The notes beneath the pieces are model-generated. The model did not search any database and was not told the DNA's origin. It worked only from the letters and a program-made list of their open reading frames with translations. A DNA stretch of 64,000 nucleotides, taken from the NCBI GenBank assembly GCA_024743175.1, contig JANSXA010000005.1, positions 62,001 through 126,000 on the forward strand, read 5' to 3'. A program made the position numbers and the translations under genes. The stretch is from Pseudomonadaceae bacterium. GTDB lineage: Bacteria; Pseudomonadota; Gammaproteobacteria; Pseudomonadales; Azotimanducaceae. Within the stretch, counting starts at the first letter, position 1, and every line of letters begins with the position of its first letter. Positions 1 through 7,759 of this stretch are shown one piece after another.

Positions 1-354
1 GATTTCAGCATCATTGGGATCGGGTAAACCGCTGGCTACCGCCTCGCGTGGCATAACAAACGCAACCACGTGCTGGTTATCCACCGAGTGTTGCTGCACC
101 GGTGCTGTCATGCTGATCTTTTCATCTGCGTTGTTGTCGCCTGAAAGATAGTCCACCAGCGGTCGGAACGCCTGGTTTCCCGCCTCCCCGAAATCTCCTG
201 CCACCCTGGTCTGGGCAACCCAGTAGCTGTTGTAACGACGAATTTCGACCTTATCGAGGGTTTCGACAACGGTAAACTCTGGCTCTTCTATCGCCATTAC
301 ATTTGCTGAGGAACTGCACAACAGGATCAGGCCAAGGACTCGGATAACATTCAT
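1..354 (-). CDS. SOUL-family heme-binding protein (partial, C-terminus beyond window)
   Basis: The reverse strand reads from an ATG at 354 without a stop to the first base of the window (118 codons), so only the N-terminal part is present. It opens with a signal peptide (MNVIRVLGLILLCSSSANVMA), then EEPEFTVVETLDKVEIRRY and a later KISMTAPVQ. That last motif, with the 'YEIRRY'-like start, is typical of the SOUL/HBP family, which binds heme or tetrapyrroles. In bacteria these proteins are usually periplasmic and of unclear role. It is divergent from the MaoC-type gene, with a 59-base gap holding both promoters. Family assignment is fairly safe; function is not established. Confidence 0.8.
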   Translation of the reverse strand, partial: MNVIRVLGLILLCSSSANVMAIEEPEFTVVETLDKVEIRRYNSYWVAQTRVAGDFGEAGNQAFRPLVDYLSGDNNADEKISMTAPVQQHSVDNQHVVAFVMPREAVASGLPDPNDAEI

Positions 355-413
355 AAAGACAGCTTAAGCCTGGGTGATATTATTAAGAGGTATTCTGCAC
401 AACGGGAAGGTAC

Positions 414-1271
414 ATGCCACTGAGTACAGAGATGGTAGGACAGCAGATTCCAGCATTGGAACATCAGGTTGATGCACGCTGGCTGATGGCGTACGCCGCT
501 GGCTTAAACGATACATCTGACTGTTACATGGACACCACTGCTGGCCCGGTCACGGCACATCCCATGTTTCCTGTCTGTCCGGAATGGCCGGTGATCTTAA
601 AGCTTCGTGAAATGGCCGGCGGACAAACCCTGAGTGCGGCGGAAGCATCCAGGGGTGTTCACGCTGCACACGACCTGCATATTCACCGGCCGATAAAAGC
701 CGGTGACAGGATTCAAACCACAGCAACCATGATCGGCATCAACCAGATCAAACCAGGCGCGGCTTACACGCTACGCCTGGACACCCGTGACGCGAAGGAC
801 GGCACCTTGCTGGCACAAACCTATCAACTGGGCATTTATCGAGGTGTAGAAATATCCGGCGAGGGCACAACACTTGAGCCGCCACCGGCACTGCCGAAAT
901 TGAGCAATCTGGACAACGGACGGGTTGAATCCATCGACATCGGCGCCGGCGCTGCGCATGTCTACACCGAGTGCGCACGCATCTGGAACCCGATTCACAC
1001 CGACCGGAAAGTCGCTATCGAAGCAGGCTTGCCGGACATCATTCTGCATGGCACAGCGACCCTTGCCCTGGCTGTCAGCAGTCTGGTAAAGCAATATGCA
1101 GGCGGCGATCCCAGAGCGGTGACCCGTCTGGGTGGCCGATTTGCCGCCATGGTCCTGTTACCATCACAGATAAAGGTCGTCAGCAGCATCAGCGGTGACA
1201 CAATATCTTTTCAGGTACACAACGCCCAGGGCGAACCTGCTGTCAGTAAAGGCTACATGGTGCTTGGCTAG
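414..1271 (+). CDS. MaoC-like (hot-dog fold) hydratase/dehydratase family protein
   Basis: 285 aa with two hot-dog halves. The C-terminal half (about residues 180-260) has the MaoC signature WNPIHTD at 191-197 and ILHGTA near 210-215. MaoC proteins hydrate enoyl-CoA esters in fatty-acid or steroid breakdown. The usual SGDxNPIH motif is here ARIWNPIH: the catalytic aspartate position is isoleucine, so classical hydratase-2 chemistry is doubtful and a thioesterase-like or structural role is possible. The ATG at 414 is preceded by GGGAAGG. The 3' end overlaps the convergent lipoprotein gene by 4 bases. Family call firm, reaction unknown. Confidence 0.8.
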   Translation: MPLSTEMVGQQIPALEHQVDARWLMAYAAGLNDTSDCYMDTTAGPVTAHPMFPVCPEWPVILKLREMAGGQTLSAAEASRGVHAAHDLHIHRPIKAGDRIQTTATMIGINQIKPGAAYTLRLDTRDAKDGTLLAQTYQLGIYRGVEISGEGTTLEPPPALPKLSNLDNGRVESIDIGAGAAHVYTECARIWNPIHTDRKVAIEAGLPDIILHGTATLALAVSSLVKQYAGGDPRAVTRLGGRFAAMVLLPSQIKVVSSISGDTISFQVHNAQGEPAVSKGYMVLG

Positions 1272-1552
1272 GGAGTTCCAGTGAGTGCAGATGCGGCAAC
1301 GGTGCCCGCAGACTTCGTGAAACGAGCTTGCACACGCTGTTCTGCCCATCTGCGACAGGCTAAAAAAACCTCTGCAGATCCTGCCACTATTCTTTCGCCG
1401 TCGTGGTGCCAGTAACAGGCCATGCTTAACTGCCTGACATTATCCTGTTGTATCTGTGCCAGTGAATTGGCTGGCAGCTGACGCGCACAGCCCGAACCCA
1501 GCGCCAGGACACCTGCAACAACTAAACACACCACCGAGTGAGATCGCGACAT
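1268..1552 (-). CDS. small lipoprotein of unknown function
   Basis: 94 aa. The N-terminus is a lipoprotein signal: positive start, hydrophobic run, and lipobox LGSGC (cysteine about residue 22), predicting export and lipid attachment. The mature part is about 70 residues and includes the motif MACYWHHDGERI, which I do not assign to a family. The start is well supported: AAGGAG lies about 8 bases upstream of the ATG at 1552. It is convergent with the MaoC-type gene. A real gene is likely; its role is unknown. Confidence 0.65.
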   Translation of the reverse strand: MSRSHSVVCLVVAGVLALGSGCARQLPANSLAQIQQDNVRQLSMACYWHHDGERIVAGSAEVFLACRRWAEQRVQARFTKSAGTVAASALTGTP

Positions 1553-1620
1553 AAATATACTCCTTGTCTGTCATCGATCCCTCCGCTCCCTGAGCAATCC
1601 AGCAATTAAGAGCAAGACTC

Positions 1621-1749
1621 GTGCCAGGTAAAAAAGCCGCTATCGAGGTATTTTTGAGAGAATATCGCGACGAATCGGGAAAGACGCACTATTGTGGTGC
1701 GCAGCTGCACGCCCTGAGTAGCACCGCACTGAAAGCACACAGCCTTTGA
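1621..1749 (+). CDS. possible 42-aa peptide gene
   Basis: A short open frame starts with GTG and ends in TGA in the gap between the lipoprotein and the bax-like gene. The product would be basic and soluble (MPGKKAAIEVFLREYRDESG at its start), with one cysteine. The upstream sequence has only a weak ribosome site (AAGAG). The amino-acid composition looks protein-like, but it matches nothing I recognise. It may be chance. Confidence 0.25.
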   Translation: MPGKKAAIEVFLREYRDESGKTHYCGAQLHALSSTALKAHSL

Positions 1750-1797
1750 GTTTAGCCGGCGGGACGTTAAGCTTTGCCAAGCAACTTTGTTAAGTAC

Positions 1798-2535
1798 ATG
1801 AAACAACCACAGAACAAGCTGGTCGCCGGCATCGCAGCCCTGGTTATCCTGGGCACCATAACAGGTGTCTGGATGCAGCGCCCCATGCCCCTGCCTGACT
1901 TTGAGCACCCGGTCGTAGAAGTGAAAAAGCAGGCGTTTTTCGACTATCTGAGCCCGGCCATAGAACATATCAATGAAGAGATCAGAGCCGAACGGACGTG
2001 GCTGCTCGAGCTTGCGCAACCCGAGGAAATTAACAATCTCTCTCTGCTACAGGCTGAGCAACTGCAGACGCTGGCAAGCGACTACGATCTGGACCCGCAG
2101 GCTGTAGATTCAAATCAATCGCTCGTTGAAGAACTGCTGCTGCGCATTGATGTCATCCCCAAATCCCTGGCACTGGTGCAGGCGGCCAAAGAGTCCGGCT
2201 GGGGCAGTTCCAGATTTGCTCGCCACGGCTACAATTTGTTCGGCCAGCAGTGTTTCGATAAGGGCTGCGGCTTCACACCAGCAGAGCGCAAAGCGGGCAG
2301 ATCGCACGAGGTAGCTGAATTTGACAGCGTCGAATCTGCGGTCCGCGCCTACATGCACAATCTGAACACACATTATCGATACCAGGGTTTCCGGGAGTTA
2401 AGAGCCCAACTGCGCCAGCAGGACGAAGCGTTGACCGGCACCAGGCTGGCACACGGACTCAACGCTTACTCCGAACGTGGCAAAGTTTATATCGAAGAAA
2501 TCATCGCTCTGATCAGACACAACGGGTTGGAATGA
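1798..2535 (+). CDS. bax: Bax-like glucosaminidase (peptidoglycan hydrolase)
   Basis: 245 aa from the ATG at 1798; a TTG at 1774 in the same frame would add 8 residues and is a possible alternative. An N-terminal membrane segment (about residues 6-25) anchors or exports it. The catalytic part resembles E. coli Bax: AAKESGWGSSRFA carries the conserved Glu (residue 132), then YNLFGQQCF, SVESAVRAYMHNLNTH and NAYSERGKVYI. Family members cleave between GlcNAc and MurNAc in peptidoglycan, or remain untested. It overlaps the next gene by ATGA, which fits a joint envelope role with the deacetylase. Confidence 0.78.
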   Translation: MKQPQNKLVAGIAALVILGTITGVWMQRPMPLPDFEHPVVEVKKQAFFDYLSPAIEHINEEIRAERTWLLELAQPEEINNLSLLQAEQLQTLASDYDLDPQAVDSNQSLVEELLLRIDVIPKSLALVQAAKESGWGSSRFARHGYNLFGQQCFDKGCGFTPAERKAGRSHEVAEFDSVESAVRAYMHNLNTHYRYQGFRELRAQLRQQDEALTGTRLAHGLNAYSERGKVYIEEIIALIRHNGLE

Positions 2536-3629
2536 AGCGCCTCACAGCGGCAACTTTACTGACGCTTACACTGGGCTGCTATGACAGCACGCCCTCACCT
2601 GCCTTTGCAGGAGAATCGGGCCACGCAGATCACGCGGTGATTTTGTTGTATCACCACGTTGCTGATGACACACCTGTGAGTACCAGCATCTCTGAGGAGG
2701 ATTTCAAAACACAGCTCAATCACCTGGAAAAGAAGGGGTTCCGGGTACTGCCGCTGTCGCGCATCGTAAATGCGCTGCAGAACGACGAGTGGTTACCCGA
2801 CAAAACAATCGCGATCACTTTCGATGATGCATACACCTCGGTTTTTACCAACGCATGGCCGGAGCTTCAACGCAGAAAGCTGCCATTTACAGTTTTTGTC
2901 AACACAGCGTCCATCAGCTCACAACCCACAACTTATATGTCATGGTCGCAACTCGAAAGATTAAAAAACGCCGGCGTATCCATTGGTAATCACAGCCATT
3001 CACATCAGCATATGCTGAATCACCGCGACACACCCAACTGGGCCGAAAACATAAAGCAGGATATTCAGCAGGCGGCTGAACACCTGCAACAGCAACTTGG
3101 CGTAACAACCCAACTGTTTGCCTATCCCTACGGTGAATTTGACCCTGCCCTGCAGGAGATTGTGGCTGAAGCTGGCTTGATCGGATTTGGCCAGCACTCC
3201 GGCGCCATCAGCGCAGAGGTTGATTTCACAGCCCTGCCACGATTCCCTATTGGTGGCGCCTATGCCTCTGTTTCACGTCTGGACACAGCCATCAACAGCA
3301 GGCCACTGCCTGTAAAAGCAGAGCCGGCAAACGGCAGGGTTTTGAGCCCGGACAAGACCGCGTTCGAACTTAACATCACTGTCGGACAGGCTGTTGCAGA
3401 CGGTCCGGATAGTTTATCAGCGCTTGCCTGCTATCCATCTGCAGGTACCGACCTGAAGCTGCAGCCGAGGGGCAACAGGCATTTCCAGATCAAGCTGACA
3501 GACATCACGTCTGCTGGTCGCCACAAGATCAACTGCACGTTGCCGGATCCGAAACATCAGGGCGCATACTTCTGGTGGAGCTATCTGCTGATGAAGCCGC
3601 AAGACGCAGGCGAGTGGTACCAACAGTAG
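2532..3629 (+). CDS. polysaccharide deacetylase (NodB domain) lipoprotein
   Basis: 365 aa. The leader has a lipobox-like LTLGC (Cys16), predicting a lipoprotein. The NodB domain (about residues 35-245) shows TFDDAY at 96-101 with the metal/catalytic aspartates D98 and D99, and the HSHSH histidines at 154-158, as in carbohydrate esterase family 4. Such enzymes remove N-acetyl groups from GlcNAc polymers. A C-terminal domain of about 100 residues, unassigned, follows. The start overlaps the stop of the bax-like gene (ATGA), so the two are translationally coupled and probably act on the same glycan. Confidence 0.85.
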   Translation: MKRLTAATLLTLTLGCYDSTPSPAFAGESGHADHAVILLYHHVADDTPVSTSISEEDFKTQLNHLEKKGFRVLPLSRIVNALQNDEWLPDKTIAITFDDAYTSVFTNAWPELQRRKLPFTVFVNTASISSQPTTYMSWSQLERLKNAGVSIGNHSHSHQHMLNHRDTPNWAENIKQDIQQAAEHLQQQLGVTTQLFAYPYGEFDPALQEIVAEAGLIGFGQHSGAISAEVDFTALPRFPIGGAYASVSRLDTAINSRPLPVKAEPANGRVLSPDKTAFELNITVGQAVADGPDSLSALACYPSAGTDLKLQPRGNRHFQIKLTDITSAGRHKINCTLPDPKHQGAYFWWSYLLMKPQDAGEWYQQ

Positions 3630-3715
3630 TTCGTACGCGCGCCACTTCCGCAAGACCCTCGGTACTGGTTATACTGGCACTGCTTTAGGAGGGGGGCACT
3701 GTCATTCTTAACGAA

Positions 3716-4279
3716 ATGTTACTCAATCTGGCCCGTTGGCTGGATGCACAAGCGTGGAGTATCGGCCTGCACGAGTCGTACTACATGTACGCCTGGGTGG
3801 AGACCACTCACGTCCTGACGTTAATGGTTTTTCTCGGCATGCTGTTTGTCATCGACCTGCGCATGTTGGGCGTTGCATTCCAGAACGTGCCGGCTTCAAC
3901 GGTCGCCGACCGTTTGGACAAACCCATGATGATAGGTTTTGCGGTCATGGTCATTACCGGGCTGGTTCTATATTACGCCATCCCGGTTCGCACCACTCAA
4001 AGTATCTGGTTCAGAATCAAAGTTGTGCTGTTGATCTGCGCCGGCATCAACGCCTTGTTATTCCGTAATCGGATGAAAGCCGCAGATGGCAGCTGGGATA
4101 AAGACGTCAAACCACCCAGGCGCATGCGAATTGGCGCCGCTCTGTCCTTAACCTTCTGGGCAGGCGTTGTGGTCACCGGCCGCGCTATTGCTTACGACTG
4201 GTACGACTGCAACAAAGACATGTCCGTTTTCATGTATTGGGCAGCAGGTTGCGTCGACGAACTGGCGGCATTGGATTAG
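3716..4279 (+). CDS. multi-pass membrane protein (DUF6644-like)
   Basis: 187 aa with about four or five hydrophobic segments. Notable features are a HESYYMYAWVETTHVLTLMVF opening with histidines inside the membrane region, and a late VVTGRAIAYDWYDC. This resembles proteins filed under DUF6644, an uncharacterised membrane family; the call is from memory of its look and is tentative. A strong AGGAGG lies about 24 bases before the ATG, farther than usual. It is first of three membrane-protein genes. The next gene encodes a related protein, with 11 bases between stop and start. Function unknown. Confidence 0.6.
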   Translation: MLLNLARWLDAQAWSIGLHESYYMYAWVETTHVLTLMVFLGMLFVIDLRMLGVAFQNVPASTVADRLDKPMMIGFAVMVITGLVLYYAIPVRTTQSIWFRIKVVLLICAGINALLFRNRMKAADGSWDKDVKPPRRMRIGAALSLTFWAGVVVTGRAIAYDWYDCNKDMSVFMYWAAGCVDELAALD

Positions 4280-4290
4280 GGGTCAAGGCA

Positions 4291-4767
4291 ATGGATGTTT
4301 TGTTTATTTTCGAATGGCTCGACGGTTCTTTTCTCGCCACTATATCGAAAGCTTATGGCGGTGTTTTTGCGGTAGTGCAGATGTTTCACCTGCTCTCCAT
4401 GGCTCTGCTTGGCGGCATGGTTATCGTTGGGGATCTCAGGCTCCTGAACGTTCTGATGACTGATGTGCCGTCAGACACCGTTCTGGAAAACACCAACAAA
4501 TGGTTTACGGTGGGCCTCGTCGGCCTCGTCTTGAGCGGTATTTTCATGAGCTCCGCGGTGGCATTGAAGCTGTATTACAACGAAATGTACTGGGCTAAGA
4601 TGACAGCACTGGCCGTGGGCGTGGTGTTTGTCTACGCCATTCGCCGCCCTCTGTTGCGCTATGGCCACGACACGCTCAACCCACGCGTGCTGAAAGTGAC
4701 GGCAATAACGTCGTTAATCATCTGGTTCACCGTTGCGGCCTCCGGTCGCTGGATCGGCTTTTCCTAA
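4291..4767 (+). CDS. multi-pass membrane protein related to its upstream neighbour (DUF6644-like)
   Basis: 158 aa from the ATG at 4291, supported by AGGGG about 10 bases upstream; the open frame extends further 5' but would run into the previous gene. Four predicted membrane segments. VQMFHLLSMALLGGMVIVGDLRLL parallels VETTHVLTLMVF-MLFVIDLRML of the gene before, and the end VAASGRWIGFS parallels VVTGRAIAYD. The two look like paralogues that could form a heterodimer. The conserved membrane histidine hints at heme or metal binding, which is inference only. Confidence 0.6.
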   Translation: MDVLFIFEWLDGSFLATISKAYGGVFAVVQMFHLLSMALLGGMVIVGDLRLLNVLMTDVPSDTVLENTNKWFTVGLVGLVLSGIFMSSAVALKLYYNEMYWAKMTALAVGVVFVYAIRRPLLRYGHDTLNPRVLKVTAITSLIIWFTVAASGRWIGFS

Positions 4768-4781
4768 GCTCGGAGCTCTCT

Positions 4782-4910
4782 ATGGATAAGAAAAAAATGC
4801 TCGAAACCACCGCCATGGTGTTTGGTGTGGGGGTTTTTATCGGCGCAGTATGGTTCTGGAGCCTGCAGGTTGGCGACGTGCTTGAAATTCTGGAAATGGC
4901 CTACGGTTAG
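4782..4910 (+). CDS. 42-aa single-span membrane protein
   Basis: A short gene, ATG at 4782 to TAG at 4910, 14 bases after the previous stop, with CGGAGCTC upstream as ribosome site. The product starts MDKKKMLETTAMVFGVGVFI and has one membrane span of about 20 residues with basic residues on the N-terminal side and an acidic C-terminal tail. Its size, position and spacing suggest a small subunit of the complex formed by the two preceding membrane proteins. It matches no family I know. Confidence 0.6.
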   Translation: MDKKKMLETTAMVFGVGVFIGAVWFWSLQVGDVLEILEMAYG

Positions 4911-4977
4911 ACAAGGCGAATTGCGTCGTCCTCACCGAGCCGCTAGGGTTGCTAAATAACTATTGCTGAATAAAAAC

Positions 4978-5529
4978 ATGCCAGACAGCCAGAAACTTAT
5001 CGACGCTTACGCCACCATCATCGCCGAAATAGACGATGTCACGCGCCCCGGCGTCGTTGATACCCCCAAGCGCGCCGCCAAAGCCATAGAATTTCTCACC
5101 AGAGGCAATAGTCAGACACTCGAAGAGGTTGTCAACAACGCACTGTTTCCTGCAGAAAACCGCGAGATGATCGTTGTGGAAGACATCGAGCTGTACTCCA
5201 TGTGTGAACATCACATGCTGCCTTTTATTGGCAAAGCCCACGTCGGGTACATCCCAAACGGCAAGGTGCTTGGACTCTCTAAAGTTGCCCGCATCGTCGA
5301 CATGTTTGCACGCCGTCTGCAGATTCAGGAAGAGTTGACCCACCAGATTGCAACGGCCATTCAGGATGTCACAGGCGCCCAGGATGTGGGTGTTGTTATT
5401 GAAGCCAAACACCTGTGCATGATGATGCGCGGTGTAGAAAAACAGAATTCCCGTATGAAAACTTCAGCAATGCTGGGCGCCTTCCGGGACGACCCGTCTA
5501 CCCGTGCAGAGTTTTTGAACCTGCTGTAA
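4978..5529 (+). CDS. folE: GTP cyclohydrolase I
   Basis: 183 aa from ATG 4978; a TTG at 4963 would add five residues. The enzyme converts GTP to 7,8-dihydroneopterin triphosphate, the first step to tetrahydrofolate and pterins. The zinc ligands are present: Cys76 and His79 in [10 protein letters not shown] and Cys147 in KHLCMMMRG. The family stretches [13 protein letters not shown] and RLQIQEELT are also present. Length matches the usual 180-220 residues. It stands alone between the membrane trio and the transporter operon. Confidence 0.97.
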   Translation: MPDSQKLIDAYATIIAEIDDVTRPGVVDTPKRAAKAIEFLTRGNSQTLEEVVNNALFPAENREMIVVEDIELYSMCEHHMLPFIGKAHVGYIPNGKVLGLSKVARIVDMFARRLQIQEELTHQIATAIQDVTGAQDVGVVIEAKHLCMMMRGVEKQNSRMKTSAMLGAFRDDPSTRAEFLNLL

Positions 5530-5654
5530 AACCAAGGTGTCCCGACCTGCGGAGATACCGAAACAGCAGCGTACAATTATCGCATTGAGGCAGGGCGGCT
5601 TCTGTGCTCCAATGCGTCGCGAATATGACACTCGATAACAACGATAATTAATTT

Positions 5655-6674
5655 ATGCGTGACTATTTCATTCGACGCACGCTGCTTGTCATTCCAACGC
5701 TGATTGGCATCACCATGCTGGTGTTTATGGTCACTCGGTTTGTGCCCGGAGGGCCTCTCGAACGGGCGCTGATGGAAGCCCAGCAGGCCAGCATCAGTGC
5801 CGGCAGTTCACGCTCCGTTGGCCAGGGTATGGCTATCTCAGAAGATCAGCTCAATCAACTGCGTGAGTACTATGGCCTGGATAAACCGTGGTACGAAAGT
5901 TATGTGTTGTGGGTCGGCAAAGTGGTACAGGGGGACCTCGGCACCAGCTACCGCTATAACGAGCCTGTCTGGGACGTGATCAGCCAGCGATTCCCGATTT
6001 CCATTTTTTATGGTCTCACCAGCTTAATCCTCACCTACATCGTCTGTATTCCTTTGGGCATCGTCAAAGCCATCGGCCATCGAACACCCATGGACAACAT
6101 TACGTCTATCATCGTTTTTGCAGGATACGCCGTACCTGGCTATGTATTAGGCGCGTTGCTGCTGCTGTTCTTCGCCGTCGAACAGGACTTCTTCCCCATG
6201 GGGGGATTTACCAGCTATAACTTTGACGAAATGAGCGGCGGGGAAAAAATAATAGACGTGTTACACCACGCCACCCTGCCACTGATCTGCTACATGGTAG
6301 GCAGCTTTGCCGTTACCACAATGCTGATGAAAAATAATCTGATGGACAACCTCGCCGCAGATTATGTGCGTACCGCCGTCGCCAAAGGTGTACCTTTCAA
6401 GAAGGCCGTATCAGGTCATGCGCTGCGCAACTCAATCATTCCCATCGCGACAACCTTTGGTCAGAACATCACTTTACTGGTCACCGGCTCGTTTCTCATC
6501 GAAACCATTTTCGACATCGACGGGTTTGGTTTGTTAGGTCTGACCAGTGTTTTTGACCGTGACTATCCGGTTGTTATGGGTATTATTTTCCTTACCAGCC
6601 TGCTGTTGCTGCTGGGTAACATTCTATCCGACCTGCTGGTGGCCGCGGTCGACCCGAGAGTACGGTTTCAATAG
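5655..6674 (+). CDS. yejB: peptide ABC transporter permease, YejB-like
   Basis: 339 aa, about six membrane segments, BPD_transp_1 type. It starts RDYFIRRTLLVIPTLIGITM and continues with APGGP-like FVPGGPLERA, as in E. coli YejB. The EAA-type loop (AVAKGVPFKKAVSGHALRN, near residues 240-260) contacts the ATPase, and it ends AAVDPRVRFQ. It forms the channel with the next gene for uptake of peptides or peptide-like compounds (microcin C in E. coli). It is first gene of a five-gene operon; the next start follows after 9 bases. Confidence 0.9.
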   Translation: MRDYFIRRTLLVIPTLIGITMLVFMVTRFVPGGPLERALMEAQQASISAGSSRSVGQGMAISEDQLNQLREYYGLDKPWYESYVLWVGKVVQGDLGTSYRYNEPVWDVISQRFPISIFYGLTSLILTYIVCIPLGIVKAIGHRTPMDNITSIIVFAGYAVPGYVLGALLLLFFAVEQDFFPMGGFTSYNFDEMSGGEKIIDVLHHATLPLICYMVGSFAVTTMLMKNNLMDNLAADYVRTAVAKGVPFKKAVSGHALRNSIIPIATTFGQNITLLVTGSFLIETIFDIDGFGLLGLTSVFDRDYPVVMGIIFLTSLLLLLGNILSDLLVAAVDPRVRFQ

Positions 6675-6683
6675 GTCCGGCGT

Positions 6684-7751
6684 ATGCAGTTGAATCCGCT
6701 TACACTCCGCAAACTCAAACGCTTCAAAGACATCAAGCTCGGCTACTATTCAGCCATCACGCTGCTGGTGCTGATTGTTTTCTCCCTGCTCGCCGAACTG
6801 GTCATCAACGACCGTGCATTGTTCATCAGCTACAACGGCGAGTGGCACTTCCCGACCTACACCGACGTGGAACTGGGCGCGAATTATGGATTAACCGGCA
6901 CCGAAGCGGTGATACCGGTGGACTACAGGAATCTTGCTGAGCACTTTGAAGGCACCGAAAACACCGTCATCATGCCGCTGATACCCTGGGGACCCTACTC
7001 CAACGATACTTCAGAGGGGGTATTAAAAGCGCAGGGGCCAGACTTTGAACGCAAACACTACCTCGGCACGGACACCACCGGACGGGATGTGCTGGCACGT
7101 CTGGTTTACGGTTTCCGCACCGCCATATTTTTTGCCATTGCATTCACGGTGCTGACCTATCTCATTGGTGTCAGCATCGGCTGCGCCATGGGGTATTTTG
7201 GTGGCACATTTGATCTTCTGTTTCAGCGGGTCATCGAAATCTGGTCAAACATCCCGTTTCTGTACATGGTCATTATTGTCTTCTCCGTTATCCCCAGTAC
7301 CTTTGCGATTGGTACGCGTATCACTATTCTGTTGTTAATCATGGTGCTGTTCGGCTGGACGGGGCTGACGTATTACATGCGTACAGAAACCTACAAAGAA
7401 AAAGCGCGGGATTATACCGCCGCCGCATTGGTGCTGGGCGCTGGCACCGCGCGGGTTTTGTTCCGCCACATTCTGCCTAACACCATCTCAACAATGATCA
7501 CTTTTGTGCCGTTCACCGTGGTGAGTGCGATTACCGCCATCACGGCGCTGGATTTCCTGGGCTGGGGTCTGCCACCACCCACACCCAGTATTGGTGAGCT
7601 TTTAAAACAGGGCACCGCTAATCTGACCACCGCGCCATGGATTGTGACCTCTGCCTTTGTTGCGCTGGTTTTTGTTCTGGCTGTTGTCACATTTATTGGT
7701 GAAGCTGTACGCGAGGCATTCGACCCGCGCAAATTCACGATTTATCGATGA
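6684..7751 (+). CDS. yejE: peptide ABC transporter permease, YejE-like
   Basis: 355 aa, partner of the preceding permease. Shared with E. coli YejE are the N-terminal LVINDRALFISYNGEWHFP, the periplasmic LGTDTTGRDVLARLVYG, the cytoplasmic loop AALVLGAGTARVLFRHILPN, and ALDFLGWGLP with the end GEAVREAFDP. The periplasmic insert after the first span (about residues 40-130) is longer than in simple DppC proteins, as typical of YejE. The 3' end overlaps the possible upstream ATG of the binding-protein gene. Confidence 0.9.
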   Translation: MQLNPLTLRKLKRFKDIKLGYYSAITLLVLIVFSLLAELVINDRALFISYNGEWHFPTYTDVELGANYGLTGTEAVIPVDYRNLAEHFEGTENTVIMPLIPWGPYSNDTSEGVLKAQGPDFERKHYLGTDTTGRDVLARLVYGFRTAIFFAIAFTVLTYLIGVSIGCAMGYFGGTFDLLFQRVIEIWSNIPFLYMVIIVFSVIPSTFAIGTRITILLLIMVLFGWTGLTYYMRTETYKEKARDYTAAALVLGAGTARVLFRHILPNTISTMITFVPFTVVSAITAITALDFLGWGLPPPTPSIGELLKQGTANLTTAPWIVTSAFVALVFVLAVVTFIGEAVREAFDPRKFTIYR

Positions 7752-7759
7752 GGAGACCG

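Noticed and set aside
1606-2019. Reverse-strand frame of 137 codons.
   Set aside because: It lies mostly opposite the bax-like gene and its composition is that of a shadow frame.
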